Assembly: GCA_934129945.1 (NCBI GenBank)
Contig: CAKOXC010000017.1
Span: 1-14,811 of the forward strand
DNA: 14,811 bases
Direction of reading: 5' to 3'
From: an uncultured Bacilli bacterium
GTDB lineage: Bacteria > Bacillota_I > Bacilli_A > RF39 > UBA660
In this document: positions 1 to 8,768 of the stretch, one piece after another
How the letters are laid out: every line of letters starts with the position of its first letter
Position numbering within the stretch: the first letter of the stretch is position 1
The notes under the pieces: generated by a model
What the model saw: the letters and a program-made list of their open reading frames with translations, nothing else
The model's database searches: none
Told to the model about the DNA's origin: nothing
Translations under genes and position numbers: made by a program

Positions 1-1041
1 GATATAATACCAGAAGATAATATTGAATCATACTTTGTATGGATACCAAAGTATTCATATCAAATATTTAATTTAGGAACTACTGATGGATATACAGAAG
101 GAAAACCTGATTCAAGTAATGCTCAAGAAATTCAAATAAAATTTGGAGCAACAAATACAAGTGATAATAATGAAAATGAATGTACAACACCAATGACAAG
201 TGGAGCAAGTGGTAATTGTAAGGTTGGAGATTATATGACAAGTCCTGCATTTATTTCAATGGACACTAATGGACTTTGGGTAGCAAAATTCGAAACAACC
301 GGAAGTACTTCAAATATCACAGTAAAACCAAATCAAACATCTTTAAGAAGTTTAAATGTTAAGACAATGTTTGAAACAGCATATAATTATAAAAGAGATA
401 ATGACTCACATATGATGAAGAATACCGAATGGGGAGCAGTAGCATATCTATCTCATTCAAAATATGGAATAAATACCGAGGTTAGAATAAATAATAATTC
501 CAATTACATAACAGGATATGCAGCAACAGATAGTGCTGATGAAAGTAAATATCCTGGAGATTCTGGAACAGATGCAAGTGTAACTCTACCATATAATACA
601 AATACTGGATATAAAGCAAGCACAACAGGAAATATAACAGGAATATATGATATGAGCGGTGGATCTTGGGAGTATATGGCTTCCCTTAGAAGTGAAACTT
701 ATGGAGATTCAGGGTTTGATACAACAACATTAAAAACATACAATTCAAAATATTATGATGAATATGATAAATCAAGTGATGTAGTTGCATACAGTAAGAG
801 AATACTAGGAGATGCAACTGGAGAGATGGGGCCATTTTATAATTATCAAGATGCTGATAATAATTCAAGACCACATAATGGCTGGTATGCTGACATTTCT
901 TACTTTGCACATTCTTCTAATCCTTGGTTCGTTAGAGGAGGACGTTACGAATGTGGTCTACTTGCAAGTCAGTTATATTTTGACTATGCTACAGGTGGCA
1001 TTCCTGGTAACATTAGCTTCCGCCTAATTCTAACAAAATAA
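1..1041 (+). CDS. Partial surface protein with C-terminal FGE/C-type-lectin-like domain; candidate DGR variable protein
   Basis: The frame is open from base 1, so the 5' end is outside the window; 346 residues are visible and the ATG at 193 is internal. Near the visible start is a VWIPKYSY motif (residues 13-20), which I know from many gut Firmicutes surface proteins. The C-terminal half has the landmarks of the formylglycine-generating-enzyme/C-type-lectin fold: GIYDMSGGSWEY (about 214-225, compare GLYDMxGNVWEW), then WFVRGG (309-314) and SFRL (339-342). The catalytic cysteines of a true FGE are not seen at the C-terminus, so a binding or display role is more likely than enzyme activity. The last ~150 bases shift sharply in composition and look like a DGR variable region. 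No signal peptide is visible because the start is missing. It ends at TAA inside a terminator hairpin and converges on addA. Confidence 0.8.
   Translation, partial: DIIPEDNIESYFVWIPKYSYQIFNLGTTDGYTEGKPDSSNAQEIQIKFGATNTSDNNENECTTPMTSGASGNCKVGDYMTSPAFISMDTNGLWVAKFETTGSTSNITVKPNQTSLRSLNVKTMFETAYNYKRDNDSHMMKNTEWGAVAYLSHSKYGINTEVRINNNSNYITGYAATDSADESKYPGDSGTDASVTLPYNTNTGYKASTTGNITGIYDMSGGSWEYMASLRSETYGDSGFDTTTLKTYNSKYYDEYDKSSDVVAYSKRILGDATGEMGPFYNYQDADNNSRPHNGWYADISYFAHSSNPWFVRGGRYECGLLASQLYFDYATGGIPGNISFRLILTK
880..1034 (+). other. Candidate DGR variable repeat (VR) at the 3' end of the surface gene
   Basis: By hand count this stretch is about 42% G+C, against about 20% in 721-780 of the same gene. 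It uses codons rare nearby (CGT, CGC, GGC, TTC, TAC). It encodes NPWFVRGGRYECG, continues ASQLYFDYATGG and ends SFRLIL. That is the framework of DGR-diversified lectin-fold proteins, where positions between RGG and GFR/SFR are AAY codons in the template. Several candidate variable positions here are NNY codons (CGT, TGT, CTT, GAC, TAT, GGC, ATT, GGT), as expected if adenines of AAC/AAT codons were mutated. The VR call rests on the protein framework, position and composition; no template repeat is in the window. Edges are approximate. Confidence 0.55.
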
Positions 1042-1075
1042 AATTTCACATAAAACAAAATGTGAAATTTTTTTA
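1041..1075 (+). terminator. Intrinsic terminator between convergent genes
   Basis: A perfect 11-bp stem (1041-1051 with 1060-1070) closes an 8-base A-rich loop and runs into a T tract. The left arm starts on the last base of the surface gene's stop codon. The opposite strand after the hairpin is also moderately T-rich, so it may stop addA transcription arriving from the other side. Confidence 0.8.
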
Positions 1076-1077
1076 TA

Positions 1078-4000
1078 TTATAATTTTTTTAGTATATCTT
1101 GATTTATAGAATATAAATAAATATTAGTTGGTTTATTATATTTTGTTTCAATATATTTTTTATAACCATTTAATTGTTTTTCATATTCATCACTATCTAT
1201 ATTTGATAATTTATAATCTACAATATCAAAATGATCTTCATATTCTAATAATAAATCTATAAAGCCATGATAATGATTGTCATTATCTTCAAACATAATT
1301 TCATGTTCTTTAAAAACATTAGCATTTTTAATATTTTTAAATTCTTCATGTTTAAAGAAGTTATTTATTTTTTCTTTAACAAAATCACTTACATTTAATT
1401 CTTCAATATTATTAGTTTTAAAATCAATAATTTCAAATACATAATGCATATAAATACCAAAATCTAAATTTTGCTGTAATTCTTTAGTATTTAGTTCTTG
1501 CATAGATTTTGAGAAATGTTTATATTCTTCTTTTTTATTATTAATAGTTAAATTAATAGTATTAATTTTTTGAGAACTATTGTTAATATATTTTTTATAA
1601 TTAAAAGATTTAACTAAATTATAATCATTATTAATATTTAAAGTAGTTATATCGATATTTTTAATATATTTATTTAATTTATCTCTTAAAATATTTAATA
1701 TGTAATTATAACTTGTACATTTCAATAAATTATTTTCATTAATTATTTTATTAATAGGGTTAATTTTTTTGTTATATTCACTAATAATTATAATCTTTTC
1801 TTTAGCTCTTGTAAGTGCTACGTAAAATAATCTTATTTTTTCTGATAGAGTTTCTTTAAACTCATAATTTTTATTTAAAGTATTAATAAATGTTTTACCA
1901 ATTCCATCTTTATAGAAAGGAAATATAATCCCATACTTATTTGTAAATGAAAATAATTCATCATTTTTTTGATTAGAAAAATTACTATTTAGGAATGGTA
2001 AATAAACATAAGGAAATTCAAGCCCTTTACTTTTATGAATAGTCATAATTTTTACTGAATTAGAATCGCTACTGTTTATTGACATATTAAATTTATTATC
2101 TGTATTATCAATTATTTCATTAAAATAATTATTTAAATCATATATATCATAACCAAATTTATTTAGAGCTTCAGCATTATTTAAGAAATATTCTAATTTG
2201 GTTAATCTATCGTCAATGTCATAAACAGTAGTTATTTTGTTAATAAAATCAAATCTATCTATTATATTAGTTAATAGTTCTTTATTGGATATTCCATCAC
2301 AAACTAAAGATAATTCATAACAATATTTAAAAATATCAGTATTTTTAAAAGTATTATTTATAAATATATCAAAAATTTCATCATCACTCATATTGAATAA
2401 ATAACTTCTAGCAAGTGATATAAAATAATGTTTGAAACTGTTATCATAACAATTATTTTTAATATTAATAATTAAATTAATAATATTTTTTAATATATAT
2501 ATTTCATCATCATTTTTAATATCTATATCTTTATCAATAGTGCAAGGTATTTTAAAGCTTTCTAAAATCTTTTTTATTGTTTCAAAATTTTTACTTTTAT
2601 CAATAAGAATAACAAAATCTTTAAAAGTAATATTTCTAGTAACCATTTTATTATTTTCAAAATAAGCAATTTGTTCTTTCTTTTTAATTCTAGCTAAAAT
2701 ATCAGTAGCAATAGTAAAAGCTTCAATATCTATTTGTTTATATTTCTTATCACTATTGTTATAATTTAGTATCTCTATGTCATAGCTATCATTAACACTG
2801 TTATCATTATAATTTGTGTTACCAAAAATCATTTCATGTTCATTTTTATAATCGGCTCCACCAATACTATCAAGCATTATATTATCAAATATTAAATTAA
2901 TATTATTAATAACTTCATTACGTGATCTAAAGTTTTTATTTAAATCAATTTTAAAGCCATTGTCATTATTTTTATATCTATCATATTTATTTTTAAATAT
3001 ATATGGGTTAGCATTTCTAAATCGATAAATACTTTGTTTAATATCCCCAACCATATAAACATTATTATTTTGAATTAAAGAAATAAAAGTCTCTTGAATA
3101 TCATTTGTATCCTGGTATTCATCAATCATAATTTCAAAGGTATTATTTTTAATTTCATTTTTTACATCATCATTTTCTTTTACTAGCTTTATAGCTTTTA
3201 GAGCAATATCACTGAATTCATAAGAATTATGAATATCTTTAAATTCATTTAATTTAACATCTATTTCTTTTAATATATTAATAACTATTTCAGCATATTC
3301 TTTAGTACTTAAATAATTTTCTTTTAATTCTAATTTAGTAAATTGAAGATAATTTTTTAAATCTTTTATCTTAGTAGCAATTTCTTCTTTTATTTCTTTT
3401 CCTTCATCAGTATAAACATTTTTTAAAGCTCTTGCTAAAGAGAAATCAACAGAATATTTTAAATCATCAATAGAACTACTGTTAATGAAATTAACAGTTG
3501 CATTCATATTTTCAATTAATTTATCTGGATTAATTGTTTCATCATTTAAACAATCAAGTAGAGCAGTAATATCATCTTTTAAATTTAAAACATACTCTTC
3601 ATATTCATTCAGATAATCATTTACAGTATTATCACTATAAAATTTAGTTATATAGTTATTTAAAAAATCATTTTTATCAATTAAATTTCCTAAACTTTGA
3701 TAAGTTTTAATTATAGAATCTCTAATATTTTTATCATCTTTAATACAAAAATCACTAATTAATTTAATAAATTTAGGATTATTTTCTTTATATAATCTTT
3801 CAAATATAATATCAATAATATTATTTAATTCAGTTTTAACAATTGTTGCATCAACAATAGTAAAGTCTTTAGAAATATTTAATAAGTAATTATATTTTTT
3901 TACTAAACTTTGAGCAAAAGAATCGAATGTAGTGATATATGATTGGTCAAGTAATAAAGCTTGATCTTCTAAATTATTATCATTAATAATTTTTCTAATT

Positions 4001-4197
4001 CTTTCTTTCATTTCTTTTGCAGCATTGTTTGTAAATGTTAATATAATTAATTTATTTATGTCGATACCTTGATTTAAAATTCTTAAAACTCTTTCTTTTA
4101 AAACCGTAGTTTTTCCACTACCAGCTCCAGCAGAGACAATAATATTAGTATTTTGTTTATTAACTGCAAGAAGTTGTTCAGTTGTTAAATTACTCAT
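1078..4197 (-). CDS. addA: AddA helicase-nuclease subunit (double-strand break repair)
   Basis: UvrD/Rep-type 3'-5' helicase with a C-terminal RecB-family nuclease. With AddB it unwinds and trims double-strand DNA ends for RecA loading. Numbered from the upstream ATG at 4206: Q-motif LTTEQ (7-11), Walker A AGAGSGKT (26-33), DEYQ (363-366), VGDIKQSIYRFRNA (386-399), NFRSRN (425-430), HKSKGLE (about 724-730), VALTRAKEK (about 790-800), and nuclease GFIDL...DYK (about 980-998). All key residues look intact. I prefer the ATG at 4197 (MSNLTTEQ, 1039 residues): the GGAG touches the 4206 ATG directly but lies 9 bases from 4197. The gene overlaps addB by 8 bases, implying translational coupling. It is shorter than B. 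subtilis AddA (about 1230 residues) and very rich in Asn, Ile and Lys, as expected from the base composition. Confidence 0.95.
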   Translation of the reverse strand: MSNLTTEQLLAVNKQNTNIIVSAGAGSGKTTVLKERVLRILNQGIDINKLIILTFTNNAAKEMKERIRKIINDNNLEDQALLLDQSYITTFDSFAQSLVKKYNYLLNISKDFTIVDATIVKTELNNIIDIIFERLYKENNPKFIKLISDFCIKDDKNIRDSIIKTYQSLGNLIDKNDFLNNYITKFYSDNTVNDYLNEYEEYVLNLKDDITALLDCLNDETINPDKLIENMNATVNFINSSSIDDLKYSVDFSLARALKNVYTDEGKEIKEEIATKIKDLKNYLQFTKLELKENYLSTKEYAEIVINILKEIDVKLNEFKDIHNSYEFSDIALKAIKLVKENDDVKNEIKNNTFEIMIDEYQDTNDIQETFISLIQNNNVYMVGDIKQSIYRFRNANPYIFKNKYDRYKNNDNGFKIDLNKNFRSRNEVINNINLIFDNIMLDSIGGADYKNEHEMIFGNTNYNDNSVNDSYDIEILNYNNSDKKYKQIDIEAFTIATDILARIKKKEQIAYFENNKMVTRNITFKDFVILIDKSKNFETIKKILESFKIPCTIDKDIDIKNDDEIYILKNIINLIINIKNNCYDNSFKHYFISLARSYLFNMSDDEIFDIFINNTFKNTDIFKYCYELSLVCDGISNKELLTNIIDRFDFINKITTVYDIDDRLTKLEYFLNNAEALNKFGYDIYDLNNYFNEIIDNTDNKFNMSINSSDSNSVKIMTIHKSKGLEFPYVYLPFLNSNFSNQKNDELFSFTNKYGIIFPFYKDGIGKTFINTLNKNYEFKETLSEKIRLFYVALTRAKEKIIIISEYNKKINPINKIINENNLLKCTSYNYILNILRDKLNKYIKNIDITTLNINNDYNLVKSFNYKKYINNSSQKINTINLTINNKKEEYKHFSKSMQELNTKELQQNLDFGIYMHYVFEIIDFKTNNIEELNVSDFVKEKINNFFKHEEFKNIKNANVFKEHEIMFEDNDNHYHGFIDLLLEYEDHFDIVDYKLSNIDSDEYEKQLNGYKKYIETKYNKPTNIYLYSINQDILKKL

Positions 4198-6556
4198 TAT
4201 TATCATCTCCTTTTTTTATAACTTGGAAGTTAAAATCTTTATTTTTTACAAAGCAAATATCTTTATAATCACAGTATTTGCAACCATCTTTTTTATTTTC
4301 AATTTTAATAGGGTTGATTTTAAAGTTACCGTTACATACATTAGATATACAGTCATTAATTAAGTTTTTTGTAGTTTCTAACAATGTTTTATCATTATCA
4401 AAAATATTTTTTGCTTTACTAATAGAACCATCAGCTTTGATTTTTAAACCTTTTATTACTTCTGATTTCTCATAAGAATCATCAAAAATGCTAATTAAAC
4501 TTAAATTATTAAATGTAATACCATCTAATTTCAAATTGTTTTCTAATTCTTTAGTTAAGTCTTTATTTGGTTCATATTTACTATTTAAATTTAAAATATG
4601 TTGTAAATACACTCCAGCAATTTCTATATTTGGCATCACACTTTTTAATAAATATAAATAAAAAGGAAGTTGAATTTCAATGCCAAAATCAATTAAATCT
4701 CTATCAAATGGTTGATTGTATGTTTTATAATCGATAATTAAGGCATTATTATCAAGTATTAAAACTTTATCTATTTTACCTGTTAACTTAGTTTTAATTT
4801 TATAATTAATAGGGTAATCTAATTTTAGTTCATGTTTTTCTACATTATGTTTAGAATGACCATATTGTTTTTTTATTGTATTAACTACAAAGTGTAATTC
4901 TTTTTGCAAATGACTAATAAAGAATTTATTTTTATTTGTTAATTCAATTTTATCTTTATATTCATTAAAATAATTCATAAAATACTCATCAACTTTGTCT
5001 TCTTTAATATCCAATGTATTTTCTAATACATAATGAAATATATCCCCAATAAACTGAGCTAGAGTAGTTTCATATTCATTAATTTTTAAAACACTATTTA
5101 AGTAAAATTTAAAAGGACATTCATAATAAGTCTTTATATTTGTAGCACTAAATGCTAAATTATCATTAATTTTGTTTAATAATTTTTTTTCATCAATACC
5201 TGTAAAATCATTAGTATAAGTATTATATAAACTTTCATAATTATTATTTAATATAGCAAGCTCTTCATTATTTTCATTAAATTTAATTAAACTATCAATC
5301 TTTTTAGCTAAATTTAATTTATTTAAATCATCACTATAATTAGATATATTATAAACTTTTTTCACGACTTTCAAATAATCATTATCAATTAAAAAACTTT
5401 TTGAATAAGAATTAAAATTTGAATTATTTTTATAAGTTATTATTAAATTTTTAATATTTTTAAAAGCTTTCATATATTGTTCTTTAATTAACTTATTATA
5501 TTCACTAGAAGTTTCTAAGTAATATGGTTTAATTTCATCGTTAATATAGTCTTCATCCTTTTTTAAGATAGGTATACTTCCTAGATTAAAACCAATTAGA
5601 AAGACATATTCATCATCATTAAAAACATTATCTAAAATATTAGTTGTTCTAATTTCATTTTTTAAATGCTCAGTAGGTATTATAGTATTCATCATTTCAT
5701 ATGTTATTAAATCTTTTTTTTGTTTTATATCATCACACCAGTAATAAGTATTTAATAAGTTAAATAATTTATTAAAACAAACACTGCTTACTTGATTATT
5801 TGTAATATCAAATTTATCTTTCATTTCTTCAAGTAATACAGTAATATCTTTATTTAAATTATTTAAAAAGTATTTTCCAAAAGCTGTATCATACAAGCTA
5901 TTTTGAGATTCTATGTAGTAGGGGATATTAAATAATTTAAAAATTGTATGAATACTAAAATAATATTCTTCACTATAATTAGCTATATAAATTTTATTAA
6001 GAGAAACACCATTATTAATAAGATTTGCAATATTTTCAACAACATAACTTATTTCATCATTAATATTTTCAAATTCATATACTTGATGTTTATAGTCAAA
6101 ATTTTTTTTAGGAATTATTTTAACATTTTCTAGTTTAGATAACATATATTTATTAAATTTATTTATATAGTCAAAACCATAGACATAAATAGAATCTTTA
6201 CTTTTTAAGAAATTTAAAAATAAACTATCTTTAATTAATAAATTATTATCTTCTAAGTCTTTTTTTAAATCTATGAGAAATTTAATTTTTGCATTATTAG
6301 AGTTAACTTCATCAAGATAATATAAATCATTAATATAATTTTTTGCTACCGAATAATTTATTTTGTAATTAGTCATTATATAATCAATAGTTTTATTATT
6401 ATAATCAAAAAATAAACCTTTTTTTAATTCATTAAAATTCATTATTTTAATATTTTTTAAAATATTATTTTGATCGATATATTCTAATACTTTATTTTTT
6501 ATATTATCAGGAATTATTAGAATAGAGTTGTTATTAATAGTATTTATAAATTCCAT
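4190..6556 (-). CDS. addB: AddB nuclease subunit, short form with Fe-S cysteines
   Basis: Partner of AddA; AddB-type subunits hold the second nuclease domain and an inactivated helicase-like scaffold. Seen here: the AddB-like segment VFLIGFNLGSIP (about 313-324); a PD-(D/E)XK nuclease core with D596 in GKID and DYK at 609-611; and four cysteines placed like the AddB 4Fe-4S cluster, C480 (YECPFKFYL) plus C759, C762 and C768 (CKYCDYKDIC). No Walker A GxxGxGKT is present near the N-terminus, where B. subtilis AddB has one. At 788 residues it is about one third shorter than the B. subtilis protein (about 1166). The start is supported by AGGTGAT three bases before the ATG. It lies upstream of addA and overlaps it. 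The family call rests on the C-terminal half and the neighbour; the N-terminal half is strongly diverged. Confidence 0.9.
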   Translation of the reverse strand: MEFINTINNNSILIIPDNIKNKVLEYIDQNNILKNIKIMNFNELKKGLFFDYNNKTIDYIMTNYKINYSVAKNYINDLYYLDEVNSNNAKIKFLIDLKKDLEDNNLLIKDSLFLNFLKSKDSIYVYGFDYINKFNKYMLSKLENVKIIPKKNFDYKHQVYEFENINDEISYVVENIANLINNGVSLNKIYIANYSEEYYFSIHTIFKLFNIPYYIESQNSLYDTAFGKYFLNNLNKDITVLLEEMKDKFDITNNQVSSVCFNKLFNLLNTYYWCDDIKQKKDLITYEMMNTIIPTEHLKNEIRTTNILDNVFNDDEYVFLIGFNLGSIPILKKDEDYINDEIKPYYLETSSEYNKLIKEQYMKAFKNIKNLIITYKNNSNFNSYSKSFLIDNDYLKVVKKVYNISNYSDDLNKLNLAKKIDSLIKFNENNEELAILNNNYESLYNTYTNDFTGIDEKKLLNKINDNLAFSATNIKTYYECPFKFYLNSVLKINEYETTLAQFIGDIFHYVLENTLDIKEDKVDEYFMNYFNEYKDKIELTNKNKFFISHLQKELHFVVNTIKKQYGHSKHNVEKHELKLDYPINYKIKTKLTGKIDKVLILDNNALIIDYKTYNQPFDRDLIDFGIEIQLPFYLYLLKSVMPNIEIAGVYLQHILNLNSKYEPNKDLTKELENNLKLDGITFNNLSLISIFDDSYEKSEVIKGLKIKADGSISKAKNIFDNDKTLLETTKNLINDCISNVCNGNFKINPIKIENKKDGCKYCDYKDICFVKNKDFNFQVIKKGDDNNE

Positions 6557-6572
6557 AGAATCACCTGTATAA

Positions 6573-6601
6573 ATTGTACCATTTTAATATCTTTAAATCT
6601 A
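6573..6601 (-). promoter_or_regulatory. Possible weak promoter for addBA
   Basis: On the minus strand, TACAAT (6573-6578) sits about 16 bases before the addB ATG, with only a poor -35 candidate (TAGATT, 6596-6601) 17 bases upstream. It lies after the rnj terminator, where a promoter would be needed if termination is efficient. Confidence 0.3.
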
Positions 6602-6610
6602 TAAAAAGGC

Positions 6611-6638
6611 ATAAAAAAAACTAGAAATTTCTAGTTTT
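6611..6638 (-). terminator. Intrinsic terminator of rnj
   Basis: A perfect 22-base palindrome (6617-6638, core CTAGAAATTTCTAG) overlaps the rnj stop codon. On the minus strand it is followed by an uninterrupted T run (6613-6620). It separates rnj from addB. Confidence 0.8.
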
Positions 6639-8313
6639 ATTTGGCAACTTTAACTTCCATAATGACTGGTAGAATAATAGGGTGTCTACCAGTAAGTTCA
6701 CTAATAAAAGGATGAAGTTCTAAAATTATTTGATTACGTAAATCAGTATAGTTATATGCACTAGTACTTAAGGAATTATTAACTATCTCACTAACTTTTC
6801 TTTCTATTTTTTGAATTAATTCAGTATTCTCATTAACAAGGATAAATCCTCTTGTTGTTATATTAGGTTTTATTAATAATTCTCTTGTATAGGGATTAAT
6901 ATTTAAAATTGTTACTAAAATACCATCTTTACTCATTAGTTTACGATCTTTAATTATTACTGATCCAATGTCTCCGATACGAGAACCATCAACATAGACA
7001 TCTCCAGCTTGTACACGAGGTCCTTTTTTTACAATGCCATCTTTTAATTCAAGAGTATCACCATTTTCAAGAATAAAGATATTTTCACGAGGAACTCCAC
7101 AGGCAACTCCTAAATCAGCATGACTTTTAAGCATGCGATATTCACCATGCATTGGCATAAAATATTCTGGCTTAATTAATCTTAACATTAATTTTAATTC
7201 TTCACCTTTACCATGACCAGAAGCATGAATATCAGAAAATTCTGAATTAGTAAAAACTTTAACTCCCTTTAAATATAGTTTGTTTATTACTTTGTTAATA
7301 CTTGCAGCATTACCCGGAATAGGGTTAGATGAGAATACTACTAAATCATCTGGCATAAGTGTTATTTGTTTATGAACACCATTAGCAATTCTAGATAAAG
7401 CAGCGAGAGGTTCACCTTGAGAACCAGTACATAATATACAAACTTCATTTTTTCTTAGATTCTTAGCTTTAGCATAATCAATAATAATACTTTTATCAGT
7501 AATAAGTCCATTATTTAAAGCAAGTTCAATACTTGTTTCCATACTTCTACCAAAAACTACTATTTTACGATTATATTTTTTACATGTTTCAACAATATGT
7601 TTAACACGATAAATATTTGATGCGAATGTTGCAATGATAATTCTTGCATGATGTTTAGATACAATATCATCAAGAGCTTCATCAACTAAACTTTCACTTT
7701 TAGAAAAACCTTCTGATAGGGCATTAGTACTATCACTTAATAGTAACTTAACACCTTTTTTACCAATTTCAGCCATTTTATGTAAATCAGCCATTGGACC
7801 AATTGGAGTTAAATCAAATTTAAAATCTCCTGTTTCAAAAATAGTACCATTTGGTGTATGAATTGCAAGGGCAAAAGAATCAGGAATAGAGTGAGTAGTA
7901 GCAACAAATTCAATATTAAAATGTTTGAATTTTAAATGTGTATTACCATCTATTGTTTCAATATTCTTATAACCAATATTTCTATCTTCTAATTTATTTT
8001 TTATTAATTCTGCAGCAATTCTAGGAGCATAAATAACTGGAATGTTAACATTTTGAAGTAAGAATGTTATACCTCCGATATGGTCCTCATGACCATGAGT
8101 TATTATTAATGCTTTAATTTTACTTTCGTTTTGCTTTAAATATGTAACATCTTGAATAACATAATCAACACCTAAAAGATCACTCTCAGGAAACATAACT
8201 CCTGCATCGATTATAATAATCTCGTCTTTATGAGTTACAACGTACATATTTTTACCAACTTCACCTAAGCCTCCTAAAGCAACTAGAGACGTAGTGTTTC
8301 TATCATTTTTCAT
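6637..8313 (-). CDS. rnj: Ribonuclease J
   Basis: Metallo-beta-lactamase/beta-CASP ribonuclease with endonuclease and 5'-3' exonuclease activity, central to mRNA turnover and rRNA maturation in Firmicutes; cytoplasmic. Length (558) matches RNase J1 (about 555). Zinc-site motifs are intact: HGHEDH (73-78), H141 in TTHSIPDS, D162 in TGDFKFD, and the beta-CASP H in MPMHGEYRM (near 388). The conserved N-terminus (LGGLGEVGKNMYV) and the C-terminal domain ending in VIMEVKVAK are present. GAAAGGAAG precedes the ATG, and a near-consensus promoter lies 48-76 bases upstream of it. One RNase J gene is visible, so J1 versus J2 cannot be settled from the window; the intact catalytic residues favour the active J1 type. 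Confidence 0.96.
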   Translation of the reverse strand: MKNDRNTTSLVALGGLGEVGKNMYVVTHKDEIIIIDAGVMFPESDLLGVDYVIQDVTYLKQNESKIKALIITHGHEDHIGGITFLLQNVNIPVIYAPRIAAELIKNKLEDRNIGYKNIETIDGNTHLKFKHFNIEFVATTHSIPDSFALAIHTPNGTIFETGDFKFDLTPIGPMADLHKMAEIGKKGVKLLLSDSTNALSEGFSKSESLVDEALDDIVSKHHARIIIATFASNIYRVKHIVETCKKYNRKIVVFGRSMETSIELALNNGLITDKSIIIDYAKAKNLRKNEVCILCTGSQGEPLAALSRIANGVHKQITLMPDDLVVFSSNPIPGNAASINKVINKLYLKGVKVFTNSEFSDIHASGHGKGEELKLMLRLIKPEYFMPMHGEYRMLKSHADLGVACGVPRENIFILENGDTLELKDGIVKKGPRVQAGDVYVDGSRIGDIGSVIIKDRKLMSKDGILVTILNINPYTRELLIKPNITTRGFILVNENTELIQKIERKVSEIVNNSLSTSAYNYTDLRNQIILELHPFISELTGRHPIILPVIMEVKVAK

Positions 8314-8360
8314 ATAATCTTCCTTTCAATATTAAGAATAAAAGTTGTTTTGACTTGATA

Positions 8361-8389
8361 ATTATAGCGCAAAAACCTTTTCTTGTCCA
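8361..8389 (-). promoter_or_regulatory. rnj promoter
   Basis: On the minus strand, TGGACA (8384-8389) and a perfect TATAAT (8361-8366) are separated by 17 bases. The start of transcription should fall near 8354, giving a leader of about 40 bases. It overlaps the divergent prepilin promoter region. Confidence 0.85.
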
Positions 8390-8407
8390 CTATTTCTGTG
8401 ATATACT
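8378..8407 (+). promoter_or_regulatory. Extended -10 promoter of the prepilin-ftsY-ylxM operon
   Basis: TG at 8399-8400, one base, then TATACT (8402-8407) form an extended -10. Only a poor -35 (TTTTCT, about 8378-8383) is present. Transcription should start near 8414, so the leader before the ATG at 8424 is only about 10 bases. This excludes the ATG at 8412 as the working start. Confidence 0.6.
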
Positions 8408-8423
8408 CTAAATGGTGATATTG

Positions 8424-8756
8424 ATGAATAAAAAAGGATTTACTTTAGCAGAATTACTTGGAGTAATAGTAGTTTTATCTATTATTGTTAGTATTGCAGG
8501 TTTAAGTGTAATTTCTGTAATGAACAAAGCCAAGAATAAAACTTTTACTGAAATGACTGATAATTTAAAAGATGCAGCTAAAACTTGTTATTTAGATAAT
8601 GAATTAGATGCTACAAATTGTAATACTGTTAAAAAATTAAAAGATAATGGATATTTTGAAGATAATAAAGATTATTGCGATAATGATATTACCATAAGCT
8701 TTATTGAAACTAGAGATGATTATCAAGTGAATTTATCTAAAAAATGTGGTAATTAA
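8424..8756 (+). CDS. Type IV prepilin-like protein
   Basis: A 110-residue protein beginning MNKKGFTLAELLG, a classic class III (type IV) prepilin signal. PilD/ComC-type peptidase would cleave after Gly5, leaving Phe at +1 and the conserved Glu at +5. A hydrophobic helix follows (about residues 13-33). The small C-terminal head has four cysteines (TCYL, TNCN, DYCD, KKCGN), likely two disulfides outside the cell. The ATG at 8424 is chosen over the in-frame one at 8412 because GGTGAT lies four bases before it and the promoter -10 ends at 8407. It is followed 12 bases later by ftsY with no terminator. It could be a major or minor pilin, or a ComGC-like pseudopilin; no pilus assembly genes are in the window, so the exact role is unknown. 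Confidence 0.85.
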   Translation: MNKKGFTLAELLGVIVVLSIIVSIAGLSVISVMNKAKNKTFTEMTDNLKDAAKTCYLDNELDATNCNTVKKLKDNGYFEDNKDYCDNDITISFIETRDDYQVNLSKKCGN

Positions 8757-8768
8757 GGAGGTTTTTTA

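Noticed and set aside
686..1027. Overlapping frames on both strands inside the surface gene
   Set aside because: No ribosome binding site or protein-like composition; shadows of the main frame.
1..1041. Active formylglycine-generating enzyme
   Set aside because: The fold landmarks are present but the catalytic cysteines near the C-terminus are not, and the scrambled RGG-SFRL block fits a binding protein.
4198..4206. addA start at 4206
   Set aside because: The GGAG directly abuts this ATG, leaving no spacer; the ATG nine bases on has proper spacing.
1078..6556. addAB as a mobile defence island
   Set aside because: The composition matches the neighbouring core genes and no mobility genes or flanking repeats are seen.
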